Source: Gnetum montanum (Eukaryota > Streptophyta > Gnetopsida > Gnetales > Gnetaceae). Taken from it: a stretch of DNA of 31,046 nucleotides. Location of the stretch: positions 112,513 to 143,558 of the forward strand of contig MNCI01014215.1 of assembly GCA_015680685.1 (NCBI GenBank), given 5' to 3'. This document shows, piece by piece, positions 19,940 to 30,823 of the stretch. The notes beneath the pieces are model-generated. The model searched no databases. It was given only the letters and a program-made list of their open reading frames with translations, and had not been told where the DNA came from. Numbering within the stretch: position 1 is the first letter of the stretch; every line of letters begins with the position of its first letter. Made by a program: the position numbers and the translations under genes.

Positions 19940-20258
19940 CCCTTAGCTATTAGATAGTTGTTGCACAAATTCTAAGGTGATTTTGAAAACATCAATGCTA
20001 TAAGAAGACTTCATTCTCTTAGGGAATGTGCAAGTGTTGTGTGCAAGTAGGTGTCAACATCAACCAATCATTGTGTACATTATTCTATTATATTTGTGTA
20101 CCTGATTGTACTATGTATTGTACTATTGTAGTGATTTTGTTTTATACCTTAAAGTACAAGGACCAACAAATTAGTTGCATCCTTTCCTTGTAAAGTTTAT
20201 TTCTCTTTCTTGTTGCCCCAATAGGGTTGATGTTCTTCTTGCAAGAAGGCATTGTCCT

Positions 20259-20460
20259 TAAGCTTGTTAAGATCCTATGAGATTGAGTGGTTGGTGCAAC
20301 ATGACAACAATCCCAAGGAAAGCTCAAGTTATAAATGTTATGGGATCCTCAAAACCACACTCTAAGCTTGTTGGGACCTTAGAAGGTTGAGTGGATTTGC
20401 AATGATGAATCACTCTAGAGTGAAGCTTAGAGCTATACAGGATGTGATATCCTTCAAACC
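20259..20460 (+). repeat. Diverged 104 bp tandem duplication
   Basis: TAAGCTTGTT occurs at 20259 and 20363, each followed by a related stretch (GATCCTATGAGATTGAGTGG against GACCTTAGAAGGTTGAGTGG). Each copy ends near a GGGATCCTC/GATATCCTT segment. Two copies are visible. No coding function is supported. Confidence 0.55.
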
Positions 20461-20744
20461 ATAGTTTGAGAGAAACAATGTTTGGAGGTGTGTAAGAAAT
20501 CTATCCTATGAGTGTGAAGTACCCAATTTTGGGAACCATGTAATTATTTGGTGTGATTTTTGTGGTTGAAAGTTTGATTTTGGGGAACTTATTCATCCCC
20601 ACCTTCTAAGTTCTATGATCCTCATATGTTGGCTACCGTTACCTTTTGGCCTCTTCCAGTATGTCTTGTAAAGTCTTGACTATGTTGACAAACCTCCATT
20701 GATGCCTCAGCATTATCAAATCCATAATGTTGTGTTATAAAAAC

Positions 20745-20853
20745 TATAAATACCCTAGATGAGCTCCATACAAGAAGAACTTGATTCCAATCATTTTCCT
20801 TTAGCTTTTGGCATCCAGTTTCATGTGAAGAGCTTTTCCTCCCTTAGGTAAGT
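20745..20853 (+). promoter_or_regulatory. Promoter-like TATA box with first exon and splice donor
   Basis: TATAAATA at 20745-20752, preceded by a second TATAAAAA-like box, is followed about 95 bases later by a perfect donor, AG|GTAAGT, with GT at 20848-20849. A start near 20777 would give a ~70 base non-coding first exon, a common plant arrangement. Upstream, near 20632, CTACCGTTACC contains a MYB-type core. No coding exon was found downstream, so this may be a dead promoter or part of an LTR. Confidence 0.35.
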
Positions 20854-20859
20854 GATTCC

Positions 20860-22230
20860 TTCCCTATTTTATGTGTTCTAAATTAATCATTTTCACAAGT
20901 GTGTGGAGAGACTCTATTAGATTGATATCTTTCTTACATGGCCTAGAACCATTTAATCAATGTAGAGTTTAGTGTTTACAAGTGAATAAAGCTAATGATT
21001 TTTCCTCATTTTGATAATGTTGATGCTTTAAACATTGAATACCAAAATCATTATAAAACATTAAAATCATCAAAACATGTATTTGTTTATTTCTCATTTT
21101 TATAAGCTACAATGATTCAACCTTATCCAAGGAAGTCACAACTATATAGCATGGTGTTATGTCATCAAGATTGTGTGACTATGAGCCAATTTATTTGCAT
21201 TTGAATTTTGGTATGTGGTGTTGCACCTATCCTCTTGAGGGATTGTAACACAAGCATTGCCTCTATCCCTAAGTGGGACTACAATACATGTGTGTTTATT
21301 ACTTGTTTCTTATAAAGATAAAATTCATAAAAATTATAATATATAAAATTATAAATTTTTTTCAACCTCTCAATATGGTAACATTGGTTATAAATATATC
21401 ATATGTAGTATAATATCTTATATATTTATTAAATACAATAATATACACCAGTATTCTTGGCAATCCACTCAAAATCATCCTTAATGCTTATGACCAAATC
21501 ATACTGTAATTTGCATGATATATTCCATTGGTTCAAAACTAATAGAACCCTTATCAAGAATGATAGTGACTCCAAAATGAATTAAGTGAGTTACCCTAAG
21601 TGATTGACTCCAATGGTAATACGATAAGTAATTTGGAGCTTTAGGTATGAGGTTTCTATACATTTATCCAAATCTATATCTTTCATTGTAGATGTAATTA
21701 TAGATATTGAGTATATCTAAGTAAGAGAGGTGTATGTACTTTCATCTTTTCAAAGTATACTAGTGTATTAATTATTCAAGATAAGTTCGTTGTGCACTCA
21801 TTTAAAGAATGAACTAACTATCACCTACCTTAATAGTATAGTGAGTTTATTATATGAGGCATAGTAAGTTTAATATATGAGATTGGTGAGTTTAGGGGGA
21901 ATTCTTTGGAATATTCATTAAGAGGATCCTCCCACCTAGCCTACCTAGGATAATACTCATGAAACCTTCTTCTTCTTCTTTTTCTACTTCTACAAACACA
22001 GAGTTCTGCTAAATGCAGTGTGCTATGGACATGTTCTAGGTGTAGTCATATTTATGGAATGTTTTATGAGTATTATACCCCTTGGTCCATTTTAGTTAAA
22101 TGTAAGTGTTCATTTTGGTATGTATTGGAAGATGACTAAAACATCAAAGATGAAGAGTACCAAAGCTAATAATAAAGGAAGAATATCTACCAACTAAGTT
22201 TCATTAATTAATTATAACAACATCATGAAA
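20860..22230. other. No recognisable gene
   Basis: AT-rich sequence, extremely so at about 21320-21450, with a short CTT repeat near 21968. No supported gene, repeat array or RNA. Confidence 0.3.
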
Positions 22231-22235
22231 ATGTC

Positions 22236-22352
22236 CCACGTACATGCACACATACATGATAAGAATATAACCTTAATACTAAACCAAGTGGCTCCTACTA
22301 TGCTCTTCACAATGTATACATACATGATGGATGTCCAACCTCCTATAAATAG
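22236..22352 (+). promoter_or_regulatory. Promoter-like segment (CACGTA, CATGCA and TATA motifs)
   Basis: CCCACGTACATGCACAC near 22236 joins an ABRE-like ACGT core and an RY-type CATGCA core. A good TATAAATAG lies about 100 bases downstream at 22344-22352. The spacing is typical of a plant promoter. No open frame follows, so this is either a dead promoter or chance. Confidence 0.25.
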
Positions 22353-24400
22353 CAATGTACATAGATTGGTGAAGTGAGACTGCATCTCCATGAATTACTC
22401 ATGTATTTTAATAAGTGTGTGTATCTCTATCATCCTTCTCATGGTAATCATACATGATACTGTGATGTCATATAACTCATTCCCATTAGGCTTCACTACA
22501 AAATATAATACAATATAGGTACAATTGCTTTCCCATTCTTTCTTTTTTCATTCATTCATTTGCTTATGCCCAAATAATTCTTTCTAAGTGAGTAAAATGT
22601 CATTTTCATTCTAATTAGCACTTTTAAACCAATTCCCCAATGAAATACTATTAGTAATAATACTAGAATAGTAATAGACAAGACGAAGGCTAAAAGACAA
22701 GCAAATTGATGAGTGCACATGGTTACATAATGATCAAACTTGAAGAATGAAATCACATGAAATATAAGCTCTTTAAATTCCTCAAATAAGTAGACCAAGT
22801 GTAAGAAAAATTTGAAGAATGAGGGTAATTGATTTTTTTTTCTTTTATTCTAATACCATGATCTACATAATGCTTTGGAAGCTACTAATCTAGGAATTGG
22901 TTTATCTCTAGTCATCACTAAGACATGTACTGTTCAATGTTTCAATATCCTTTTAATATTAATACATACATAATTTCCAAGGTTTCAAGGTATAGGCAAT
23001 CTAATCCAAGGTTTCCAAGCATGAAACCTCAAGGAAGGCACTAATATGAGTATCTGAAGAGTGGTTAAGTATGTCTATCTATGATTGTGATTACCAATAT
23101 GAATTCTAGAGTTTATCAATTGGCTATCACTAACTGGTTATGTACCTTAAGGGTTGAAGCCTAATACACTAATAGTCCATCAACTACTATACTAAACTCG
23201 CCATACCTATGACTAACTAATGCATAAAAGGATAGTGAAGAATAACTAACTTGAATAACCCAAATATACTAGACTATACATTTTCTCATTCAAATCATTT
23301 TCTTATACTTCATTCTTCATGACATACACTTCTTATTATTTATGCTCATGGATGATACTATCTTAGACAAGCATCCCAAGTAATTAACCCCATGCAATGA
23401 GCAAGCAAAAATTTGATGTCATGAAAATCTGATATGATTGTAACTCATTATTGAAACCTAAGGCATTAACTCTACCATTATGTAGTAGAAGCCTATCACA
23501 CATAGTTGTTGGGGAAATCTAGTTACTCCAAGTTCTTTCCTATCATCAAGAATATTTCCTATGTCACAAAGTAACTTGTAACATATAACATATAAAACTT
23601 TCAAAAATAACCTAACTGCACTTAAAATATAGAAACTTACAATGACATTAATCTCATAGCTTAGTGGAGATATACTAGACTATAAGTGGTAGGTTCATAA
23701 TTTAATGATCATCACCAGAAAGCTTATTGCTTGAAGCTCAAGAAGGCAAGTCAAATAACAAAATAACTAGGCTTATAAAGTACAAGAACCTTTGGATAAT
23801 AAGTTATGTAAAGCTCAAAGATATAATTTAAGAACTATAAGAATGTCATGTACAATGATGGATGTAGCTACTTTACTTTTATGATTTAGACATCAATACA
23901 ATCATCAATGTCTTTATTTGGGTGACCTAAATAACAATCATGCTACTATGGAATGCCTAATGGGTTAACCTAAAGAAACCTCCTAATTAGTAAATATCTA
24001 TCATTGCAAGACTACCATCTCAACGAATTTCTAGGATAAGAGGCTTAAAGGCCTAGTGGATCTGACTATCTATCAAGGGCTCTTGTCTTCCTAACAAAGG
24101 TTAGACTAACTTCAAGCTCCTCAACCAAAGATGGAAATAGAGGCTACCTCCCTTAGTATTGAGAATTAAGAATAAGTGAATGGCTAATTTAAGCCTATGT
24201 TTGGCTTAAATAGGCTTATCCATGGGATAATAATCTAGCTAGGTAACACACATCAAGTTATTTACCTATCATGTGGCTACCTTAATGAACCAATAGTGCT
24301 CTCCAAAAGCACTAGATAAGGGTCTAGTTGAAAGTGATTCTACCAATTTTTGTATCATAGATTCTTGCTCTTATGGTGATTGCAATTGTCTACAACCTAC
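22353..24400. other. No recognisable gene
   Basis: AT-rich sequence. A minus-strand open frame of 80 codons at 22798-22556 is hydrophobic in the middle but shows no motif, and I do not support it as a gene. No repeat array was seen. Confidence 0.3.
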
Positions 24401-24909
24401 TAGTAAACTCATATCGTTAGGTGCACCAACAAGAAATGAACCATTAAGACATGAAGATTGTTCTAGGGAAAATGATCCCTTTCACTAAAAGATGAGTCTG
24501 TAGATGCACTAGCTATCATCAAATCCAAGAGGCTACATGAATTCAGCACACCTCTTGGACATCAATGAGCCACTAGAACATTTGGTCCTAAATGAATCCC
24601 TTAGTTAGGTATAAACTATTTATTATAGTAAATCTACCTAGATAATAGGTTGATTTGCATTAGTTCCTACCTCTTGAAGCCACTATAGATTGTTTAAATT
24701 AGGAGTTATTGTGCTAAGTATTTTCCCTATTGATTTGGAAGAAAGGATCTACTTTCAAGATGATGACTACATGTACCTATTATAAACATGTGTGCTCTAC
24801 TTATAAATTCTAGTGCATGATGAACTTATCTAAAACTTGGATTTTGATATGTATCAAAATACTATGTTCAAGATGATGCTTTTTGATGAACTAGTGGCTA
24901 ATTAGCTAA

Positions 24910-25299
24910 GATAGGTTGAGTCACTTTGCTATGCTTGATGAAGCTTGGTCTAGTCTTATACTTAGGGTAAAAAGTAGTATAGAGACCTTGGTGGCATATG
25001 AGAACATTTATGACCAATGTGCTCTACCTCATTTAATTATGTTATGATATTTTGAATTAGCTTTATTTAAAAAATTAATATAGAAAGTCGATCTTACAAT
25101 GGGGAGGGGCTTTCACTGGGGAATGATCTTGAAGTTACCCTATGATAATTTTTTGTCTTTATTAGGTTTGTTGGATGTAAAATTAAGATGTGAAATCATC
25201 CAAATCCATTCCATGGTTGAAAAGGAAGTCTCACAACATATGTACTAGCTAACTAGGGAGACATGGTCCACACCCACCCACAATAACACTAATAATAAC
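24910..25299 (+). pseudogene. Decayed coding relic upstream of the 26 kb reverse transcriptase
   Basis: One plus-strand frame of about 125 codons has only three stops after 24922. It contains HFAMLDEAWSSLILRVKSS, ETLVAYENIYDQCALPHLI, GRGFHWGMILKLPYDNFL and VKLRCEIIQIHSMVEKEV. The sequence is protein-like and quite unlike the surrounding low-complexity DNA. Further coding-like pieces lie upstream (24488-24590, DESVDALAIIKSKRLHEF; and about 24840-24900 in another frame). It shares the strand of the reverse transcriptase relic 700 bases downstream and may be an upstream part of the same element. I do not recognise the family, and the link is inference. Confidence 0.45.
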
Positions 25300-26000
25300 T
25301 ACTATTCATTACCCTAATCTTACTACCTATACAAAGAATTAACATAGAAGAATCCAATAAAATAATATTTCTATTAAAATAACTATAAGTGAGCTATATA
25401 CTGAAGAAACCAAAAATAAGTAACATGTACCACTATTAAGAAAAAAAAATTATATAATGTGAAACTAATTTTCAAGTAAAAAAAGTAAATTAATTGTGAA
25501 ATCTAGTAACATAATGGGTTAGTGAGATCAATGCTCTATGACATGAGGGTCATAAAGTAGTACTCCCTAAGGAGATCTAATTTTAGGGTTAAACTTATAA
25601 AGTATGGTTTAATGAATCTTATCTAGCCAATATGTAAATAAGAATTGAGATGGAAAACCAATATACATTAAGAGAGGAAGTTCATGGAGTATATGTCAAA
25701 TCAAGGAACATCACCAATTTTTATCCATAAAATAACATAAATAGCATATTTTGAAAACTAGGATAAAAAAACTTTAAATGGGATCCTATGTTTAGAAGGT
25801 ATATCCCAAAGGTGTTTGGTAAGGAAGACATATGACCACTAATCATACCTTTCCTACATGACTAATTCATGCACCATGCTACACATGTAACCTTATGTAT
25901 CAAATACAATGGGGAAATATCACTTATTTCTTATGGATTTCATCTTGGTTGTAGGTGCATATCTTTGTTCAAAATTCTTAGTAACTAGCCTCAAGTCTAA

Positions 26001-26655
26001 AAGTTGATGCTCCTTGATGTTATTTTATTTTTTGATAGGGTATATCATCAACAACTTCAAGATATCCTTTAGGGCTATGGCATGTTAAACATTTTAATTG
26101 AAATGGAAAATAGTTATCTAATAGCTCCTATCCATGACAAGCAGAACCAAGACTACACATGTAAGGGTATAGGCATCCCTCAAGGAGGTGGAATATTACC
26201 TATATTGTGGAATTTATACCTTGACCAATACAATCAAACTCATGAGGGTAGCTACTATTGTCATTACATGGATCATATGATAATAACATAATAATAGAAG
26301 GTGGAAAGTAATGCTTGAATACAAATCATAGATATCTCATCTTAGTATATTTTATCATCATAAGTTGTTGTGCAAAGATGAGGAAGATATGTAGCTTAGC
26401 CTATTGGTCAGATTTGATATGAAATGATAAGTGGCTTAGTGGAGTAGTATCTCCCAAGACAACTTACATGGTATTCAAAACATTACATTCTACTCTCTAA
26501 ATAAAACCATGAAACTAGTTGGTTAGTGGTTCTAGCCTTAGGCTTTAAATGGCTCACCCATGAATCTAATTGAGGATTGGCTCTAATCATGTAAGACCTT
26601 TGAAGTTATGAGTAGATGGGATGCTATAGGGCTATAGAAAATAGGGAATTAGAAA
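26001..26655 (+). pseudogene. Reverse transcriptase relic of uncertain, non-LTR-type class
   Basis: One plus-strand frame from 26001 to 26291 has a single internal stop and shows three polymerase motifs at proper spacing. They are LLDVILFFDRVYHQQLQDIL (motif A, ...F-F-D-x-V), GIGIPQGGGILPILWNLYLD (motif B, P-Q-G-G...L-x-N-L-Y-L-D), and YYCHYMDHMIIT (motif C, Y-x-D-D with the second Asp changed to His). After a one-base shift, coding-like sequence continues to about 26655 (NNRRWKVMLEYKS, ISHLSIFYHHKLL, GSPMNLIEDWL), the place of a thumb domain. Gypsy and copia enzymes lack P-Q-G-G, and plant L1 has R-Q-G-D. P-Q-G-G with N-x-Y-L-D is typical of group II intron-like enzymes and some other non-LTR classes. 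It is inactive as it stands. Class, source (nuclear element or organelle-derived) and borders are unresolved. Confidence 0.6.
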
Positions 26656-26659
26656 ATAT

Positions 26660-26672
26660 TATATATATATAT
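26660..26672. repeat. Short AT microsatellite
   Basis: A run of alternating T and A of 13 bases, just after the reverse transcriptase relic. Confidence 0.7.
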
Positions 26673-27870
26673 TGGAGTTATCCTATTCTCTTGTGCTTTG
26701 AATTTGAAATGGCACTTATTTTCTTTCTTAGCACAATTTAGTCTATTCCATGAAATGATAGAATTGTACTAATAAGAAGAACCCACTTTTATAACTCTTA
26801 GGGATCTTATCCATGAACTAATTTCACACCCTTTCAAACATCATGGCATTACTACATTGTTTTTATAAATTATTATATAATCATTTATTATTGGTTATAC
26901 TTAATATAATGCTTAAAACCCCCAATATGTGACCAACTTTAAGGCTCCAAACTACATAAACTCTATCATTTCAATCATATCCTATGTATTCATGAATCAT
27001 TTCATGACTTAGATCCTTTCATTAAACTTAATTTTTACTTAAAAATTCCAAAATTTCTTTAGAAAGTAAATAAATTTTAAATTTTAGCTTTGACTAGCCA
27101 CATTGAAGCTACAATTTTGACATAGCTCCATTGATACTACAACATTGATCCAATATAAAAATGTTATAAAATATGCATTTATTAGTCATTTTGAATCATT
27201 TTGATTTAAATCAAAAGGAGATTTTTACTATTTTCTTGAGCTTTTAGAATTCTAAGTGTGATATCTTGCCATCCAAACCTCCATTTCAACCTATTCAAAA
27301 ACTTGTAAGCTCCTAGAATTGACCTCTACATCATGGGGGTAGCTAAACCACAATTTGGCAAATTGACTAACACCCTAATTATTGAACTCCTAAGATAATA
27401 TACACTAAAAATAATCAAAATTAACTAATCATGAAGATGATTTGGTTACCTTAGAACCTCTGAAATATCAAAATGTAATCATCCAACTACTTAGATATTA
27501 AGATTTTCTAAAATAACCTAACATCTAAGGTCATTTAAGAAACATGTTATTATAAAATAATTTGAAATTTAATAATTTATCTTGGAGATGATTATAGATG
27601 GAAACGAAGCAAGCCCATCATAGCCTTAGGAGAAGAGATTGAGAGGTGCATGAGGATGAGGATGTAAATAGGAATAGAAAAAACAAGCACCCCATGCAAC
27701 TAAACTTGTAAGAGAAAAGTAAGAGGTGGAATATTTTAGATAAATTTCAACAATCTAAACTAGGAAATCTATGCAAGGAGAAGTACCTTAACCATTTTTA
27801 AATCTAGAGGTGATCCTTGAAAATGCATGTTTGAAAAAAATTAGATAGAAAGAGATATTAGGAAGATTCC
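26673..27870. other. No recognisable gene
   Basis: AT-rich sequence. Around 27085-27165 short words such as TAGCCACATTGAAGCTAC recur loosely and faintly recall the landmark of the 3.9-5.8 kb array. No coding sequence is supported. Confidence 0.3.
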
Positions 27871-27879
27871 TTCTAGAGC

Positions 27880-28333
27880 CAAGCTTTAAATCATTCTTAA
27901 AGTTTACTCCTAAAGAAGTTTATGAATAACTATAAGCCTCTTCCCTTTGGTCCAACATTTCAACCAATTGGAAGTGGCATTTAGAACTAACATATCTTTT
28001 CTGGAAATATCACCAAATGAATGTGACTATGAAGATCAAATACATCATGATCTCTTACTTCACTAATGTCATCACCTAGGCCTTGGGAATCCCCAATGTG
28101 GAAAAACATATTTCTAAAGTAGCTACCAAGTTAGATGATAATAAAAAAAATTGAATGTAATAAGTCTAAAATGTAGGGAAAATGAGCATAACTCATTAAT
28201 GCATGTGGAAAAAATATATTTTAAGATCACATTGTATCATCTCAATTCCACAATTAACTCTAGCAAGATTACATCCTTCTTTTCTAGGGCATATATAAGT
28301 TTGAGTAGGAAATTTCTAGTAAATCTACATTAG
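27880..28333 (+). pseudogene. Decayed coding relic, unrecognised
   Basis: A plus-strand frame of about 90 codons to 28152 has three or four stops and reads through FKSFLKFTPKEVYE, SSLWSNISTNWKWHLELTYL, MNVTMKIKYIMISYFTNVIT and NVEKHISKVATKLDDNKKN. An adjoining open frame runs to 28333 (60 codons from 28151). Protein-like composition and few stops support former coding use; no family is recognised. It lies downstream of the reverse transcriptase relic on the same strand. Confidence 0.35.
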
Positions 28334-28339
28334 TTAATC

Positions 28340-29260
28340 TTCTTAGAGATTGAGAAGAAGGTCAAGGAAAATGAAGTAGAAAGGCACTCCATTTCTATGC
28401 CTAATTAAAAAATTTTGTCAATAGAATTACAAAATCCTTGAAGGTTCCTATGGAACCAATACTTATTTTTTCCATCATTATAGACATTCAAGTATGTGTA
28501 ACGGTTGGATAAAGGGAAAAAAGAATGATGTGTGTAAAATAACATGAGGATGTGCTAAATAGTCTAATTAATGTTAGATAAATAATCTTCAATATCTTCA
28601 ACATTCCTAAAAATATCAAAAATATCTTGTCTAAGCTTATTACAATGAAAGGAAGGTTGATCATTTATAAGGCTCAACTATAATAAGTTGAATTATTAAA
28701 CTAGCAATTATAAAATGAATTTGCACAACTTTGCACCTAGCTATTTGACCCCACAATCCACTAGCTTAGCTAATTATAAATGTGATTAATCAACTAAAGG
28801 CTAAATAATATTAGATGAAAATTAAGTAGGAAAGACCCACATGGGATGTATCATAATATAAATTCATAATCCATGCCTTGAATAAAAACATACCCATATT
28901 GACCAAGGAGAAAGAGGATCTTATTGCTAAAAACAAGATGTTGTGTAACACTAAAAGAAAAAAGAATTAAATAAAAGATCATTGAAATCACCTAAAAGAT
29001 CAGTTAGCATGAGTTAATGCAAATGTAAAAAAATTGAAAGTTGAAAACATGACTATTTTAATGGATGAGGTGAGAATTATCAAGTAAAAAATAGTTATCA
29101 AGATCACAAATTGAAAAATGAGATGACAAGTATGAAAGAATCAAGAACTAATTTAGATATTAAGTGGGATTCTAGAAGGAAATTAAAAAAAATTAATTAG
29201 TGAAATTCATGCTTAATGTCACCTTCTAGCAACTCCCAAACCCTAACTAACATTCCATGT
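28340..29260. other. No supported gene
   Basis: A-rich sequence with short plus-strand Lys/Glu-rich open pieces that I could not join into a convincing frame. No repeats or RNA genes were seen. Confidence 0.25.
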
Positions 29261-29269
29261 TTGATGGAA

Positions 29270-29800
29270 TCAACATCATCAATCAAGCAGAAATCAAGAT
29301 GAAGGAGCTTGCTAATTTATGATACATAATATTACAATACTAATTATTGGAAAGTATAGGAATAAGTTGGAAAATTAACTACAATGTTTTCATTTTATGA
29401 GTGAATATAGGCTCGACAATAAATCACTAAAAAAGCTACATATTGATAATGTGAAGCTATAGGGTTTTAAAGCCAAGTTTACAAATCAAAGAAATGTCAC
29501 TGAAAGCTTGACCAAAAGAATGACTAACTACTAGGACTTCCTAAAGAAAGTAAAGATGGTTGACATTGAATGCACATGAAATGTTTCCAACTTTGTATTA
29601 TTCTTGTAAAATTCCCACAACATTATCTCTAGGTGATTTAGCCTACACTATTCATGATTCCAAGATAAAAGAGGAGAAGATATGAGTCCTAATTGAGCCA
29701 TTTCACATGAAGAGCATATCAAATCAACCACTAAGATAAGAGGAGCCTCCACCATTAGGAATAATTTAAGGAATCTACCTTAGTCATTTTTGTAATTTAA
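29270..29800 (+). pseudogene. Decayed coding relic, unrecognised
   Basis: Readable plus-strand protein spans about 175 codons with one or two shifts. The first part (29313-29575) reads through GKYRNKLEN, FHFMSEYRLDNKSLKKLH and NQRNVTESLTKRMTNY to DFLKKVKMVDIECT with three stops. The second part (29556-29800) reads HEMFPTLYYSCKIPTTLSL, GDLAYTIHDSKIKEEKI and EPFHMKSISNQPLR with three stops. Just before it, NIINQAEIKMKELANL lies in yet another frame. Lys-rich and helical, it resembles the non-enzymatic part of an element or a gene, but I cannot name it. It is on the same strand as the 26 kb reverse transcriptase. Confidence 0.4.
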
Positions 29801-30047
29801 TATCTAAGTCACTCAAATAAAGTTGTAATATGACACTCAAGTTTAGTTAAAGTCTCAATACTTAGTTAGTCATTCATATGTTACTCCCATAATTATGAAA
29901 AGAAAATTTATTCCAATTTTTCTAACTTAAGGATGGATTTTTAGTCAATCATGGAGGTATGATGAGCAATCTTTTTATCAATCACATTTATACATCTATG
30001 TCAATGTATCTTGGGATGCATTGCTGCATTAGCATCAATGAACTAGT

Positions 30048-30073
30048 TATATATATATATATATATATATATA
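30048..30073. repeat. (TA)13 microsatellite
   Basis: An uninterrupted TA dinucleotide run of 26 bases, the cleanest simple repeat in the window and likely length-polymorphic. Confidence 0.95.
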
Positions 30074-30079
30074 AGATTC

Positions 30080-30820
30080 TATTATATTTATGGCCTTTGT
30101 CTCATTAATTATAGCAAATCTTGGTATCTTTATTTCTATAGGAGTTAGTACTAATAAAAATTATCCACAACATAAACTTCAATTGATTGAACAAAGTCCT
30201 ATTCAGTAATACTTTACTTGGACATAATTCATGATAATAATAAAATCAAAATTAATTTACCTTCATTGAAACATTCTAAATTAGTTTAATATTTTGTTAT
30301 TATCAATATATTTACTTTTTATTTTACATTCATGCATATAGTTAATATTTTATTTTCTAAACATAATTAAATATGGTAGAATGAGTACTACCAATTCTAA
30401 GCATAAACATATTATTATTTGGTAATCCTAGTAGTATTGTCACTTAGTATGTCCATTAGTGAACACTTAGGAATTAAGAAACAAAAGCATGAGTTTGAGA
30501 TGTTTACAATTATTTGAGAATGAATACTCATTCGTTAGGCTTATTTAGGCTTTAATTAATAGCTCATTATATTAATTAGATAAATTTTTATAATTTACTA
30601 TTTTTTTTAGTTATGGCCAAGTAGCATTAATGATTATATATCCAAATCACTCTTAATCATATGAATTAAGATGAACATAACAATAATTGAAAAGGTAGTA
30701 ACTTGTGATCATGCTTAATCTAAAAGTTCTACTAGTTCAAAGCATAAATTACAATGAATTCATAAATAACACTCATGATTTGTATGGTTGGATGTAGGGC
30801 CTACATCATTGCTAATCAAG
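30080..30820. other. No recognisable gene
   Basis: Very AT-rich sequence without a supported frame, repeat or RNA. Confidence 0.3.
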
Positions 30821-30823
30821 TGA

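Noticed and set aside
20142-20327. 61-codon minus-strand open frame
   Set aside because: It overlaps the 104 bp duplication and is not preserved in the second copy.
22556-22798. 80-codon minus-strand open frame with a hydrophobic middle
   Set aside because: No recognisable motif, no exon-like borders and no neighbouring coding signal on that strand.
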